A DNA stretch of 23,809 bases from CAZRIZ01 sp964625885 (GTDB lineage: Bacteria; Patescibacteriota; Saccharimonadia; Saccharimonadales; Saccharimonadaceae), in NCBI GenBank assembly GCA_964625885.1, contig CAZVBM010000012.1, positions 1-23,809 of the forward strand, given 5' to 3'. Shown in pieces: positions 8,018 to 15,521 of the stretch; positions within the stretch are counted from its first letter, which is position 1; every line of letters begins with the position of its first letter. The notes below the pieces were generated by a model. That model ran no database searches, had not been told where the DNA came from, and worked only from the letters and a program-made list of their open reading frames with translations. Made by a program: the position numbers and the translations under genes.

Positions 8018-8488
8018 TTAACGCGACATTAGTTGGTGAGTAATCGCCGCCGCCAAAGCATCGGCAGCGTCGTCTGGCTTGGGAGCATCTTGAAGACGCA
8101 AAAGTTTGCGTACCACTTCTTGCATTTGCTTTTTATCGGCTCGGCCATAGCCAGTTAGGGTCTGCTTAATTTGCAGCGGTGTATACTCAGCGATTTCTAG
8201 CTTTGCCAACTGACCACAGAGCATCGCCACACCTCGCGCGTGCGATACGCTAATTGCCGTCGTGATGTTTTGAGCAAAGAATAATTTCTCAATCGACATA
8301 ACATCTGGTTTAGTCTCATCAATAATCTGATTTAGACTGACAAATATTTCTTCTAGGCGCTCAGCCAGGGGCGTATGAGCCGGCGTAGTTATAACTCCGG
8401 CCGTAACTAATTTCGGTGCTCTGTTTTCTAACTCAATTACACCAAAACCGAGCCGGCCGGTACCAGGATCAATACCCAGGATGCGCAT
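8018..8488 (-). CDS. ruvC: Crossover junction endodeoxyribonuclease RuvC
   Basis: Resolves Holliday junctions with the RuvAB motor during recombinational repair. 156 residues from the ATG at 8488 (MRILGIDPGTGRLGFGVI), which fits the family start. An in-frame upstream start at 8512 would add MVERSEKI from inside the preceding gene and is less likely. The four catalytic acidic residues are present: D7 (GIDPG), E67 (SIEKLFF), and D140/D143 in the C-terminal PDDAADALAAA. The start codon overlaps the stop of the upstream lamin-tail gene (TAATG on the minus strand), so it is translationally coupled to a surface protein gene. ruvA and ruvB are not in this window. Confidence 0.95.
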   Translation of the reverse strand: MRILGIDPGTGRLGFGVIELENRAPKLVTAGVITTPAHTPLAERLEEIFVSLNQIIDETKPDVMSIEKLFFAQNITTAISVSHARGVAMLCGQLAKLEIAEYTPLQIKQTLTGYGRADKKQMQEVVRKLLRLQDAPKPDDAADALAAAITHQLMSR

Positions 8489-10239
8489 TATTTTCTCAGA
8501 CCTTTCAACCACTTCACGACGGCTTCACGTTGGTAGATCAAGCCCAAGCTAACCACCACGCCAGCGCCCAAAGCCACCTGCCACCATTGCAATTTAACCA
8601 CCGGCGTATTGTCACCTTCGTTCAACGTTGAGAAAGCGCCCGCCACATCCGATTCACTCGCCTGAGCCACCAGTTTGCGACAACGATTGGTCTCGGCACT
8701 GCGCTCATAGCCATCGTCGCATTTTTTCACGCAAGTACCGGTAAAGCCGATTTCATAACCATCATCACAGTCTTGCTGGTTGCTAATTTTACGGCAACGG
8801 TTAGTATCGAGATTGCGTTCATAACCAATTGGACAAGGTGCCAAGCCAGCTTGAGTGGTAGTAGTAATTTTTCGGCAGCGATTAGTTTCTGGGTTACGCT
8901 CGTAGCCGACTGGACAGGGCGCTAAGGTCGTCTCCAACTCATCAACAATCTTTCGACAACGGTTGGTATCGGGATTACGCTCGTAACCTTCGGCGCAGAC
9001 CTTCACGCAAGTCCCAGTGTAGCCCACTTCATAACCGACCTCGCAGACCATCTCTTCATCTGTTGTATTATTCACAACAGCTATCTTCTGACAGCTACCG
9101 GTTGTTTGATTAAAACCATAGCCAACACTGCAAGGTAGCTCCGGCAATTCTATATTCGGTAGGTTAGGTGTTAAAGCAAAAGTTTTAATGAACTCATCAT
9201 TGATTCGAATCTGACTACTATTGGGTGTTTGCGCCTCAAGCGTCAATTCATCAACCACATCGCCTAGTTCATTCCTGAGCTCGATTTTAGCTACGTCAGT
9301 ACGTGATAATTGTAGCTTGGTGTCTTTTAGAAACACCGCCAAATACTGTTGGCTTAATAACTCGACATCATCAAAGCCGTGTTCGCTCGCCCCGCTCCAG
9401 CTAGTCCACAGTCTGCAACCTTTCAAATCAACAATCTCGTCTGTTGGATTGTAGACCTCAATAAACTGTTTATCGAGCGCTATATTAACCGCGATCTCAG
9501 ACAGAACCAGCCCTTGGCAAAGATTTTTTGGCTCTGGCTCGACTTCTTCATACAACACTAGACTGTCATAACTAAGCCAGTGCTGTTCAGGGATGTGCGC
9601 GCGCAATGAGCGCCAAACCACCTGCCCATTTTGCAAGATGATCTCAGCTTGGCTACTGGTTTGCGCCACCAAAGTGTCATGAGTTTTATCAACCCGCAAA
9701 GCGCCTAGGTCAACCTCATCGATTACATTTTCTTGGTAGATCAGCTTGACTATGCCTGAATTAAAAATGCCCGATTTTAGAGAGCGGACTTCTAGCTTTT
9801 GATTCTGCTGAGCTAGCCAATCAACGGCTTTTGCGTCAGTCGCACACACCCCAGCTCCAACAAAGTACCGATTATAAAGCACTAGAAAATGACCAGGCTC
9901 AATGGTTTGGCTAGTAGTCGTTAAAGTCTTTTTCCAACCATCAATTTGTAATACGACATCGCCCAAATCAGCCGCCTCATCACCAAAGTTACGCACTAAG
10001 GCAAATTCAGCTGCTGTTTGACACTCTTCGGCGCGAGTCGAGTCTTCTAGCTGAAATTTAATGAATTTAAGTTGTGGCGGGGTTGGTGTGAAATCAGGTT
10101 CAGTCAAAACTTCTTCACTAGCTATAATTATTGGTGGATCGGGTTCAGCTAGTTCATCCGCCCAGACTACTTGATTTAATAACAATCCGCTAGCCAAAGC
10201 TAAAACACCACCCAGTAACATCACCCTCAGTCGTCGCAT
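8488..10239 (-). CDS. Secreted lamin-tail-domain protein with Cys-rich repeats and C-terminal anchor
   Basis: 583 residues, cell-surface. A signal peptide (about 1-27, ending VVWADE) is followed by two lamin-tail-like (LTD) domains. The first is at about 54-190 (FIKFQLEDSTRAEECQTAAE, FALVRNFGDEAADLGDVVL). The second is at about 245-360 (LVLSEIAVNIALDKQFIEVY, NPTDEIVDLKGCRLW). Next comes a Cys-rich stretch (about 366-515) built from repeats of the form C-x2-GYER-x3-TNRCRK, four copies, mixed with C-x2-GYE-x-GxTGTCVK-x-C units, two copies. A single C-terminal membrane helix (about 548-568) is followed by basic residues. LTD domains in bacteria are usually extracellular. RBS is GGGGG; promoter at 10267-10295. 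Likely a wall- or membrane-anchored adhesin or structural protein; exact role unknown. Confidence 0.85.
   Translation of the reverse strand: MRRLRVMLLGGVLALASGLLLNQVVWADELAEPDPPIIIASEEVLTEPDFTPTPPQLKFIKFQLEDSTRAEECQTAAEFALVRNFGDEAADLGDVVLQIDGWKKTLTTTSQTIEPGHFLVLYNRYFVGAGVCATDAKAVDWLAQQNQKLEVRSLKSGIFNSGIVKLIYQENVIDEVDLGALRVDKTHDTLVAQTSSQAEIILQNGQVVWRSLRAHIPEQHWLSYDSLVLYEEVEPEPKNLCQGLVLSEIAVNIALDKQFIEVYNPTDEIVDLKGCRLWTSWSGASEHGFDDVELLSQQYLAVFLKDTKLQLSRTDVAKIELRNELGDVVDELTLEAQTPNSSQIRINDEFIKTFALTPNLPNIELPELPCSVGYGFNQTTGSCQKIAVVNNTTDEEMVCEVGYEVGYTGTCVKVCAEGYERNPDTNRCRKIVDELETTLAPCPVGYERNPETNRCRKITTTTQAGLAPCPIGYERNLDTNRCRKISNQQDCDDGYEIGFTGTCVKKCDDGYERSAETNRCRKLVAQASESDVAGAFSTLNEGDNTPVVKLQWWQVALGAGVVVSLGLIYQREAVVKWLKGLRK
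8674..9050 (-). repeat. Coding repeat: Cys-rich GYERN-x-x-TNRCRK units
   Basis: Within the lamin-tail gene the motif CPxGYERNPxTNRCRK recurs four times. Two copies are directly adjacent and the other two are each joined to a C-x2-GYE-x(G/F)-TGTCVK unit. The DNA copies differ at many third positions, so this is old coding duplication and not recent slippage. Confidence 0.8.
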
Positions 10240-10266
10240 TTTCCCCCTGAAATATTAACTAATTTA

Positions 10267-10295
10267 ACATTAGCATAAAGCTAGCGAAGTGGCAA
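10267..10295 (-). promoter_or_regulatory. Promoter of the lamin-tail - ruvC operon
   Basis: Minus strand TTGCCA (10290-10295), 17-base spacer ending TATGC, and TAATGT (10267-10272). It lies immediately after the yebC stop codon, so the surface protein and ruvC can be transcribed separately from yebC. Confidence 0.5.
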
Positions 10296-10297
10296 AA

Positions 10298-10999
10298 CTA
10301 CTTAACGTTAGTGAAGACATTAACGACATCGTCCATGTCATCAATGATATTGAGCAGATTCATTAATTTTTCTGAGTCTTCATCACTCAGCTCGACTTCA
10401 ACTGTTGGCACATAATTTAGCTCGGCGCTGGCGACCTTCATGCCAGCTTCAATCACGCGGCCACGTACTGCCATTAACTCTTTAGCATCAGTGTAGATAA
10501 TTAACTGATCGTCTTCTTCCTGGACATCTTCAGCACCAGCGTCGAGTGCCGCTAGAATCATTTCTTCATTGTCTGGCGTAGCCACAATCACACCCTTTTG
10601 CTGAAATTGAAATAACACACTACCAGCGTCAGCCAAACGACCACCGTGCTTACCAATTGTACTTTTAAGCTCTGGAAAAGTCCGGTTTTTGTTGTCGGTC
10701 GCGACTTCAATCACGATACCAGCACCGCCTGGCCCATAAGCCTCGTAAGTAATTTCCTCGAGCTGCTCACTGCCTTTCTCCGCCACTCGCGCAATTGCTC
10801 GGTCGATGTTAGCCTTGGGCATATTAGCAGCTTTGGCTTTCTCAATTGCTAGGGCTAAGGCAGGGTTAGCATCGGGATCAGCGCCATGTCGCGCTGCAAT
10901 CGCGATGAGATTGCCAATTTTTGTAAAAGCTGCGCCACGCTTAGCATCAACTACAGCCTTTTGGCGCTTTGTTGTCGCCCATTTACTATGTCCTGCCAT
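10298..10999 (-). CDS. yebC: YebC/PmpR family protein
   Basis: 233 residues, the usual length. The start MAGHSKWATTKRQKAVVDAKRG is the family signature (AGHSKWxNIxxRKxxxDAKRG). It is followed by ITYEAYGPGGAGIVIEVATDNKNRT and the C-terminal VPTVEVELSDEDSEKLMNLL. YebC proteins were described as DNA-binding regulators; some members are now linked to translation of difficult peptide sequences. Cytoplasmic. The gene precedes ruvC in many bacteria; here a surface-protein gene has been inserted between the two. The ATG at 10999 has AGAAAGGA upstream. Confidence 0.95.
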   Translation of the reverse strand: MAGHSKWATTKRQKAVVDAKRGAAFTKIGNLIAIAARHGADPDANPALALAIEKAKAANMPKANIDRAIARVAEKGSEQLEEITYEAYGPGGAGIVIEVATDNKNRTFPELKSTIGKHGGRLADAGSVLFQFQQKGVIVATPDNEEMILAALDAGAEDVQEEDDQLIIYTDAKELMAVRGRVIEAGMKVASAELNYVPTVEVELSDEDSEKLMNLLNIIDDMDDVVNVFTNVK

Positions 11000-11064
11000 A
11001 CATCCTTTCTATTTACTAAGATTATTTTAACAAATTACCTCTATAAAATCTACCTCTGTCTCCT

Positions 11065-11093
11065 TTGCTAAAACAAACCACTTATGCTATAAA
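11065..11093 (+). promoter_or_regulatory. Sigma-70 promoter for a probably leaderless transcript
   Basis: TTGCTA (11065-11070), 17 bases ending TATGC, TATAAA (11088-11093). The -10 box ends only 7 bases before the ATG at 11101 and no Shine-Dalgarno sequence is present, so transcription should begin at or next to the start codon. Confidence 0.7.
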
Positions 11094-11100
11094 TTAAGTA

Positions 11101-11829
11101 ATGACAAACGGCAATGACTGGTTCATCGTGGGCACACTGGTTCTGGTAGTGATTTTTGTGATGTCGTTGCAACTTGAACTTTCAATTGCCACGTTGATGA
11201 GTGGTCATTCGCTCGGACGTCAAACTAGCCGACGACGACTGGGACAGATGCTCAGCCAATTTACAATTGGTTTTGTTTTGATTGCCTGGCTATTATTTGC
11301 TAGCGTCTGTTTAGTAGTGATTAATATCGACATAACTTTTCAGTGGCTGATTGACGGCACGCTTTGGTGGGTACTAATTGGTCTGTTAGTGGTCCAAGTG
11401 ATTATTATGGCTGTCTTGCAGATCAAACGACCCAAGCTACCTCACCCATGGCTATCGAAAGACATGAGGAGCTTTTTGACTACCCGCGCTACTAAAACTA
11501 AATCGCCCGCCGAGGCGTTTAGCCTGGGCGTTACCAGCCTACTAGCTTGCTCAGCCGTGCTAACCCTACCTCTCATCGTAGCCGCTATCGTCACCATGTG
11601 GTTTCTGCCTGGCTTTTTGCTAGTTGTCATAACCATTCTGTTCAGCCTGCTGGTTGGCACACCTTTGGTAGTAATGCAGTTCTTCGTTCTTAACGACACG
11701 CCAGTTTCTACCATTCAGAAATTCAGCGTTAAAAACCGACAATTCTTTCGAATAATCCAGGTTGTTAGTCTGCTTCTATTAATCGGCTTGATTGCCAGCC
11801 TGTTAATTGAACAAGGAGTTAATTTATGA
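11101..11829 (+). CDS. Multi-pass membrane protein, unknown function
   Basis: 242 residues with about six hydrophobic segments (near 8-27, 55-77, 87-110, 143-165, 168-190 and 215-235). I do not recognise the family. Features worth noting are a basic cytoplasmic-type loop (SGHSLGRQTSRRRLGQ), a second loop KDMRSFLTTRATKTKSPAEA, and a small-residue/Cys-containing helix GVTSLLACSAVLTLPLIVAA. The gene is first in a plus-strand trio: its stop overlaps the start of the ATP-cone gene (ATGA-type overlap at 11826-11829), and the flavoprotein-like gene follows. A role in the same process is plausible but not shown. Confidence 0.7.
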   Translation: MTNGNDWFIVGTLVLVVIFVMSLQLELSIATLMSGHSLGRQTSRRRLGQMLSQFTIGFVLIAWLLFASVCLVVINIDITFQWLIDGTLWWVLIGLLVVQVIIMAVLQIKRPKLPHPWLSKDMRSFLTTRATKTKSPAEAFSLGVTSLLACSAVLTLPLIVAAIVTMWFLPGFLLVVITILFSLLVGTPLVVMQFFVLNDTPVSTIQKFSVKNRQFFRIIQVVSLLLLIGLIASLLIEQGVNL

Positions 11830-12107
11830 GTGACTCCGATTTAGTCATTATCAAGGCTAATGGCGAAAAAGAGGCTTACAATTCCGACAAGGTCGCTGCC
11901 AGTGTGCGCAAAAGCTGCCTAGCAGTTAACAGCTCTATGGGTGAAGCTGAAAAATACGGTGAACTAATTGCTAAAGAAACCGATAAGTGGATGAAAACCA
12001 AGACCGAGGTTACCACTACCGACATACGCACCAAATCTAGTCGCGAGCTAAAAAAATATCATCCAGAAGCAGCTTATTTTTACGAAAATTATAAAAACAC
12101 AATCTAA
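11826..12107 (+). CDS. Free-standing ATP-cone domain protein
   Basis: 93 residues consisting almost entirely of one ATP-cone (ATP/dATP-binding regulatory domain known from ribonucleotide reductases and NrdR). Recognised by VIIKANGEKEAYNSDKVAASVRKSC near the N-terminus and TTDIRTKSSRELKKYHPEAAYFYENYK near the C-terminus. It lacks the zinc ribbon of NrdR and any reductase domain, so it is not nrdR. RBS AAGGAG; the ATG overlaps the stop of the membrane protein, and the next gene starts 9 bases after its stop. Likely a cytoplasmic nucleotide-sensing subunit; its partner is unknown, with the neighbouring flavoprotein homologue the obvious candidate. Confidence 0.85.
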   Translation: MSDSDLVIIKANGEKEAYNSDKVAASVRKSCLAVNSSMGEAEKYGELIAKETDKWMKTKTEVTTTDIRTKSSRELKKYHPEAAYFYENYKNTI

Positions 12108-12116
12108 GGGGAATAT

Positions 12117-13496
12117 ATGGGCAAAAAATCATCAGCGAATAAATATGACATCATTGTTATCGGCAGTGGTGTCGCTGGATCAAACAGCGCTCTTTTGGCT
12201 GCGCAGACTGGTCTCTCAGTAGTTCTAATTGAATCAGGACAACTCGGTGGTGCTTCGGCCAATTATTCCGATATTCCGATTAGTGTTTTTGCCCGCGCCG
12301 CCAACACCTTTGAAATAGCTAAGAACGCTAGCCGCTTGGGACTGCGAGCTGAGACTATTAGCTATAACTTTCCCTCAATCAAGCTATTTAAAGACCAAGC
12401 TATTAAGGCCTCTCAGGTAACCTCGCCTGCATTTTATGAAAAGCGCGGCGTCAAGGTCATCCGCGGACACGCTCAGTTTATCGACCAGCAAACGGTCTCA
12501 GTTAATGGCGAACATTACTTGGCCAGTAAATTTATTATCGCGGCTGGTGCCAAGTGGCGCCTGCCAAAGATATCTGGGTTAGATCAGGTTAAGTATTTCA
12601 CTCCGGACACACTTATTAATATCCCTCGCCCGCCACGTAGTCTATTTGTAATTGGTGGTGACAAAGCTGGCATCGAAGTGGCACAGATTATGACCTCGTT
12701 TGGCACTAAGGTTTTCATCACCTCCATTGCCGCCAGGCTTCTGCCAGATTACGACGAAGAAGTTGGCGACTTTGTCGAGCAAACTATTACCAATAAGAAT
12801 CAAATGATTGTCTCAACCAGCAGTCGCGTTACTTCAATTACTCGTGACCAACGTGGCTGGCGCGTCAAATTTAATCATGCCGGCCTTGACAAGGAAGTGG
12901 TGGTTGAACAAATTTTAGTCGCTGGTGACAAGGAGTCTGCCACCGATATGGGACTTGAGAATGCTGGTGTTGAATATGATGCGGGCGGCATTAAAGTCAG
13001 CAAGCAGCTACAAACCACCAACCGAAACATCTTCGCCTGTGGCGCCATCATCAATCCGAAATCCGACGGATCTCATATCGCTAATTATGAAAGTGGCATC
13101 GCCATCAACAACGCCCTGCGTCTGTCCAAGCCCATTGAGGTTGATTACAGCTTGATGCCCCGCTTGATTAAAACCATACCGACTATCGCTAGTGTCGGCC
13201 TAACCGAAGACGACTGTAATCGCCAGAGTATTGACCATCGAACTGCCTCAGCCAACCTACGCGAAGCACCATACAGCCTAGTCGCCCCCGAGGAAACTGG
13301 CTTTATTAAGCTAGTCACCAACTCTCGACAACAGATTATTGGTGCCACGGTAGTTTCACGTCAGGCCGAAACGGTGATTCACGAGCTCATGATGATTGTT
13401 CGTGCTGGGCTAACTGCCAAAGAGTTAATCAATCTACCGCGCACCTTCCTGTCCGCCAACGAGCTAATCGCCATTGCTGCCGAGAAGTTGCTTTAA
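12117..13496 (+). CDS. Pyridine nucleotide-disulfide oxidoreductase homologue lacking redox cysteines
   Basis: 459 residues with the fold of dihydrolipoamide dehydrogenase/mercuric reductase. An FAD Rossmann motif (IVIGSGVAGSNSA, about 13-25), a central NAD-type Rossmann motif (VIGGDKAGIEVAQ, about 180) and a C-terminal dimerisation domain are present. The active-site motif GGxCxNxGCxPSK reads GGASANYSDIPIS, so the cysteine positions are S47 and D52. The C-terminal catalytic His-Pro-Thr reads PRT (441-443), and the FAD-contacting Asp of the usual GD motif reads ACGAI (A310). Disulfide chemistry therefore looks impossible; a diverged dehydrogenase, flavin-binding or sensor role is possible. 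RBS AAGGGG. Last gene of the trio, before a strong terminator. Confidence 0.88.
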   Translation: MGKKSSANKYDIIVIGSGVAGSNSALLAAQTGLSVVLIESGQLGGASANYSDIPISVFARAANTFEIAKNASRLGLRAETISYNFPSIKLFKDQAIKASQVTSPAFYEKRGVKVIRGHAQFIDQQTVSVNGEHYLASKFIIAAGAKWRLPKISGLDQVKYFTPDTLINIPRPPRSLFVIGGDKAGIEVAQIMTSFGTKVFITSIAARLLPDYDEEVGDFVEQTITNKNQMIVSTSSRVTSITRDQRGWRVKFNHAGLDKEVVVEQILVAGDKESATDMGLENAGVEYDAGGIKVSKQLQTTNRNIFACGAIINPKSDGSHIANYESGIAINNALRLSKPIEVDYSLMPRLIKTIPTIASVGLTEDDCNRQSIDHRTASANLREAPYSLVAPEETGFIKLVTNSRQQIIGATVVSRQAETVIHELMMIVRAGLTAKELINLPRTFLSANELIAIAAEKLL

Positions 13497-13500
13497 ATCA

Positions 13501-13534
13501 AAAGTCTCTCATCAATTCTGATGAGAGACTTTTT
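13501..13534. terminator. Bidirectional terminator
   Basis: A perfect 14-bp stem (13501-13514 with 13519-13532, loop ATTC) is followed by T's on the plus strand, with a weaker T-rich tract on the minus strand. It separates the converging flavoprotein homologue and peroxiredoxin genes. Confidence 0.92.
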
Positions 13535-13542
13535 ATAGCTGA

Positions 13543-14247
13543 TTATTTTTTCAGCGGCTTGTGGCAAAGCCACCAGTCGAGACACTTAAATTCAGCACCC
13601 GCTTTAGCTTGATCTAGTCGCTCCTTAGCGGCCTTAACGTCTTTTACTGGTGGGATAATAACATCCGAACCAAATAACTCGTTTTCTGGCCAGTTAGCTG
13701 GTAAAGCTACTTTGTTAGCATCAACTGTCTGTAAGCCCTTAACCATGCGAACGATTTCGCTCATATTGCGACCCAATTCTTGTGGATAGTACAAGATTGC
13801 TCGGATTTTACCTTCTGGATCCATGATAAAGACGGCGCGTACCGTGTTGGTGTCGTGACCACTCTGGCCTGGGTGCAAGAAACCAAGTCGAGTTGCAACA
13901 GCACCGGTATCAGCAATAATTGGAAATTCGATTTGCACATCTAGATTTTCCTTAATCCACTCTTCCCACTTAATGTGCGAGAAGACTTGGTCCATACTTA
14001 GACCAACTAACTCACAGTTTAGCTCACGAAATTTACCGTAAAGTTTCTGAAAAGCCACAAACTCAGTCGTACAGACTGGTGTAAAATCAGCCGGATGACT
14101 AAACAGCACCCACCATTTACCAGCGTAATCTTCTGGTAAGTTCTTTGGACCATGTGTCGTCATCACCTCCATGTCCGGCAGCATTTCACCAATTAACGGC
14201 ATGCGATCACTTTCAAAGTGTGCACATCCACCACAACAACCCATCAT
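13543..14247 (-). CDS. Peroxiredoxin, Prx6/archaeal 3-Cys type
   Basis: Reduces hydrogen peroxide and organic peroxides in the cytoplasm. 234 residues. The peroxidatic cysteine is C59 in FSHPADFTPVCTTEF, preceded by the P-x3-T/S-x2-C pattern. The conserved catalytic arginine segment is present (NTVRAVFIMDPEGKIRAILYYP). The long C-terminal arm ends FKCLDWWLCHKPLKK, with C222 and C228 matching the two C-terminal cysteines of archaeal-type enzymes. An unusual N-terminal MMGCCGGCAH adds three cysteines (C4, C5, C8) ahead of the fold. RBS AAGGAG precedes tandem ATGs (14247 and 14244). It stands alone between the collagen-like gene and a terminator. The electron donor is not obvious from the window. 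Confidence 0.93.
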   Translation of the reverse strand: MMGCCGGCAHFESDRMPLIGEMLPDMEVMTTHGPKNLPEDYAGKWWVLFSHPADFTPVCTTEFVAFQKLYGKFRELNCELVGLSMDQVFSHIKWEEWIKENLDVQIEFPIIADTGAVATRLGFLHPGQSGHDTNTVRAVFIMDPEGKIRAILYYPQELGRNMSEIVRMVKGLQTVDANKVALPANWPENELFGSDVIIPPVKDVKAAKERLDQAKAGAEFKCLDWWLCHKPLKK

Positions 14248-15076
14248 AATATTCTTCTCCTTTTCTTAATTTATATTATTATTTTAACTCTCATTTATCG
14301 ATAATTAAAGCGAATCTGGCCAAGCTTCTGATGTAATCCACTGAAGTGTTGGTGTTCTAAGTAATGCTCTTCCTTTATATGAATTAGCCGTAGTTAAATC
14401 TTTAAACCTAATCTCAACCTTATTCATATCAGTTGTAGTTAATACATTAAGCATCGCTTCCGAAAGAACAGTATACCCATCATCACTCAGAGTACCAAAT
14501 TGTGCGGTTGTAGTTCTATACCCTACTGGAAGTGTGGTTAATAGCATACGTCTTCCAACTGTTTGTGCATTACTTTGAGTAAACGTAGCTGTTGGAGATA
14601 TTGTATATGTTCCCCAAGGTCCATTATAGCCAAGAGATAAATAAACAATGTTATTAATTCTTCTAAGTGCTATTTTGCCTTCTGATATATTAGTTGGATT
14701 AATAACAATAATCCCCGTATCTCCACGTGTTACTACTCAAGTACCTGTTGCTCCATCACCGCTTTTGGTCCATTCCCACACTCCAGTTCCTGCTCCATCA
14801 GTCGAAATCTAACGTGTTCCTGAAGGCTCTGTTCCTAAAATTATTCCTGAAGTTGTTGCTGGTTTATCAGGTCTACCCGGACCTGTTTTAGTAAGTCCAC
14901 TTGGTGTTTTCCATTGGAAATTATAATCATCTAATCCAACTTTTGTAAGAACTTGTCCATCTGTTCCACCTGCTGGCACTAATGGTAATACAAAGTTTAT
15001 TGTTTGATTAGGAGCTGTTCCTGTAATAGTAATATTAGGTGCTCCGTTAGTAACTGTTCCAACCGTTAAGCTATTT

Positions 15077-15521
15077 GGGTCTCCTTTTGGTCCTTGAATT
15101 CCTTGTGGTCCTTGGGCCCCCGTATCACCTTGCGGGCCCTGGACACCTTGTAAGCCTTGCGGTCCCTGGTCGCCTTTATCGCCCTTATCACCTTTGAGAC
15201 CCTGAATACCTTGCTCACCTTGTGGACCCTGCGCTCCAGTATCGCCTTTGTCACCTTTGTCGCCCTGTGGGCCTTGCGCGCCTTGAACACCCTGCTGGCC
15301 TTGTGGGCCNNNNNNNNNNNNNNNNNNNNNNNNNNNNNNNNNNNNNNNNNNNNNNNNNNNNNNNNNNNNNNNNNNNNNNNNNNNNNNNNNNNNNNNNNNN
15401 NNNNNNNNNGGCCTTGGGCGCCGTCCTTGCCGTTTCTGCCATCTACGCCATCTTTACCAGGTAGACCATCGGTGCCATCTTTACCTGGCTCGCCCCGATC
15501 ACCCTTTTCACCCTTAACCCC
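15077..15521 (-). repeat. Collagen-like G-x-y repeat coding tract
   Basis: Nine-base periodic coding repeats on both sides of the gap. The part near the N-terminus is rich in charged triplets (GEK, GDR, GKD, GTD). The part after the gap is rich in GPQ, GDK, GAQ and GVQ. Expected to form a collagen triple helix. Confidence 0.9.
15310..15409. other. Assembly gap (exactly 100 N)
   Basis: A run of 100 N inside the collagen-like repeat. The reading frame of the repeat does not match across it, so the length is a placeholder. Confidence 0.98.

Noticed and set aside
8488..8512. RuvC start at 8512
   Set aside because: The extra residues MVERSEKI come from the end of the upstream gene; family members begin at MRILGIDPG.
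11826..12107. Transcriptional repressor NrdR
   Set aside because: Only the ATP-cone is present; the N-terminal zinc ribbon is missing.
14305..14547. Independent 80-residue gene
   Set aside because: It is the C-terminal end of the collagen-like frame; no RBS precedes its ATG.
15077..15521. CRISPR-like or tandem DNA repeat array
   Set aside because: The periodicity is 9 bases, coding for G-x-y triplets, with no constant repeat/spacer structure.
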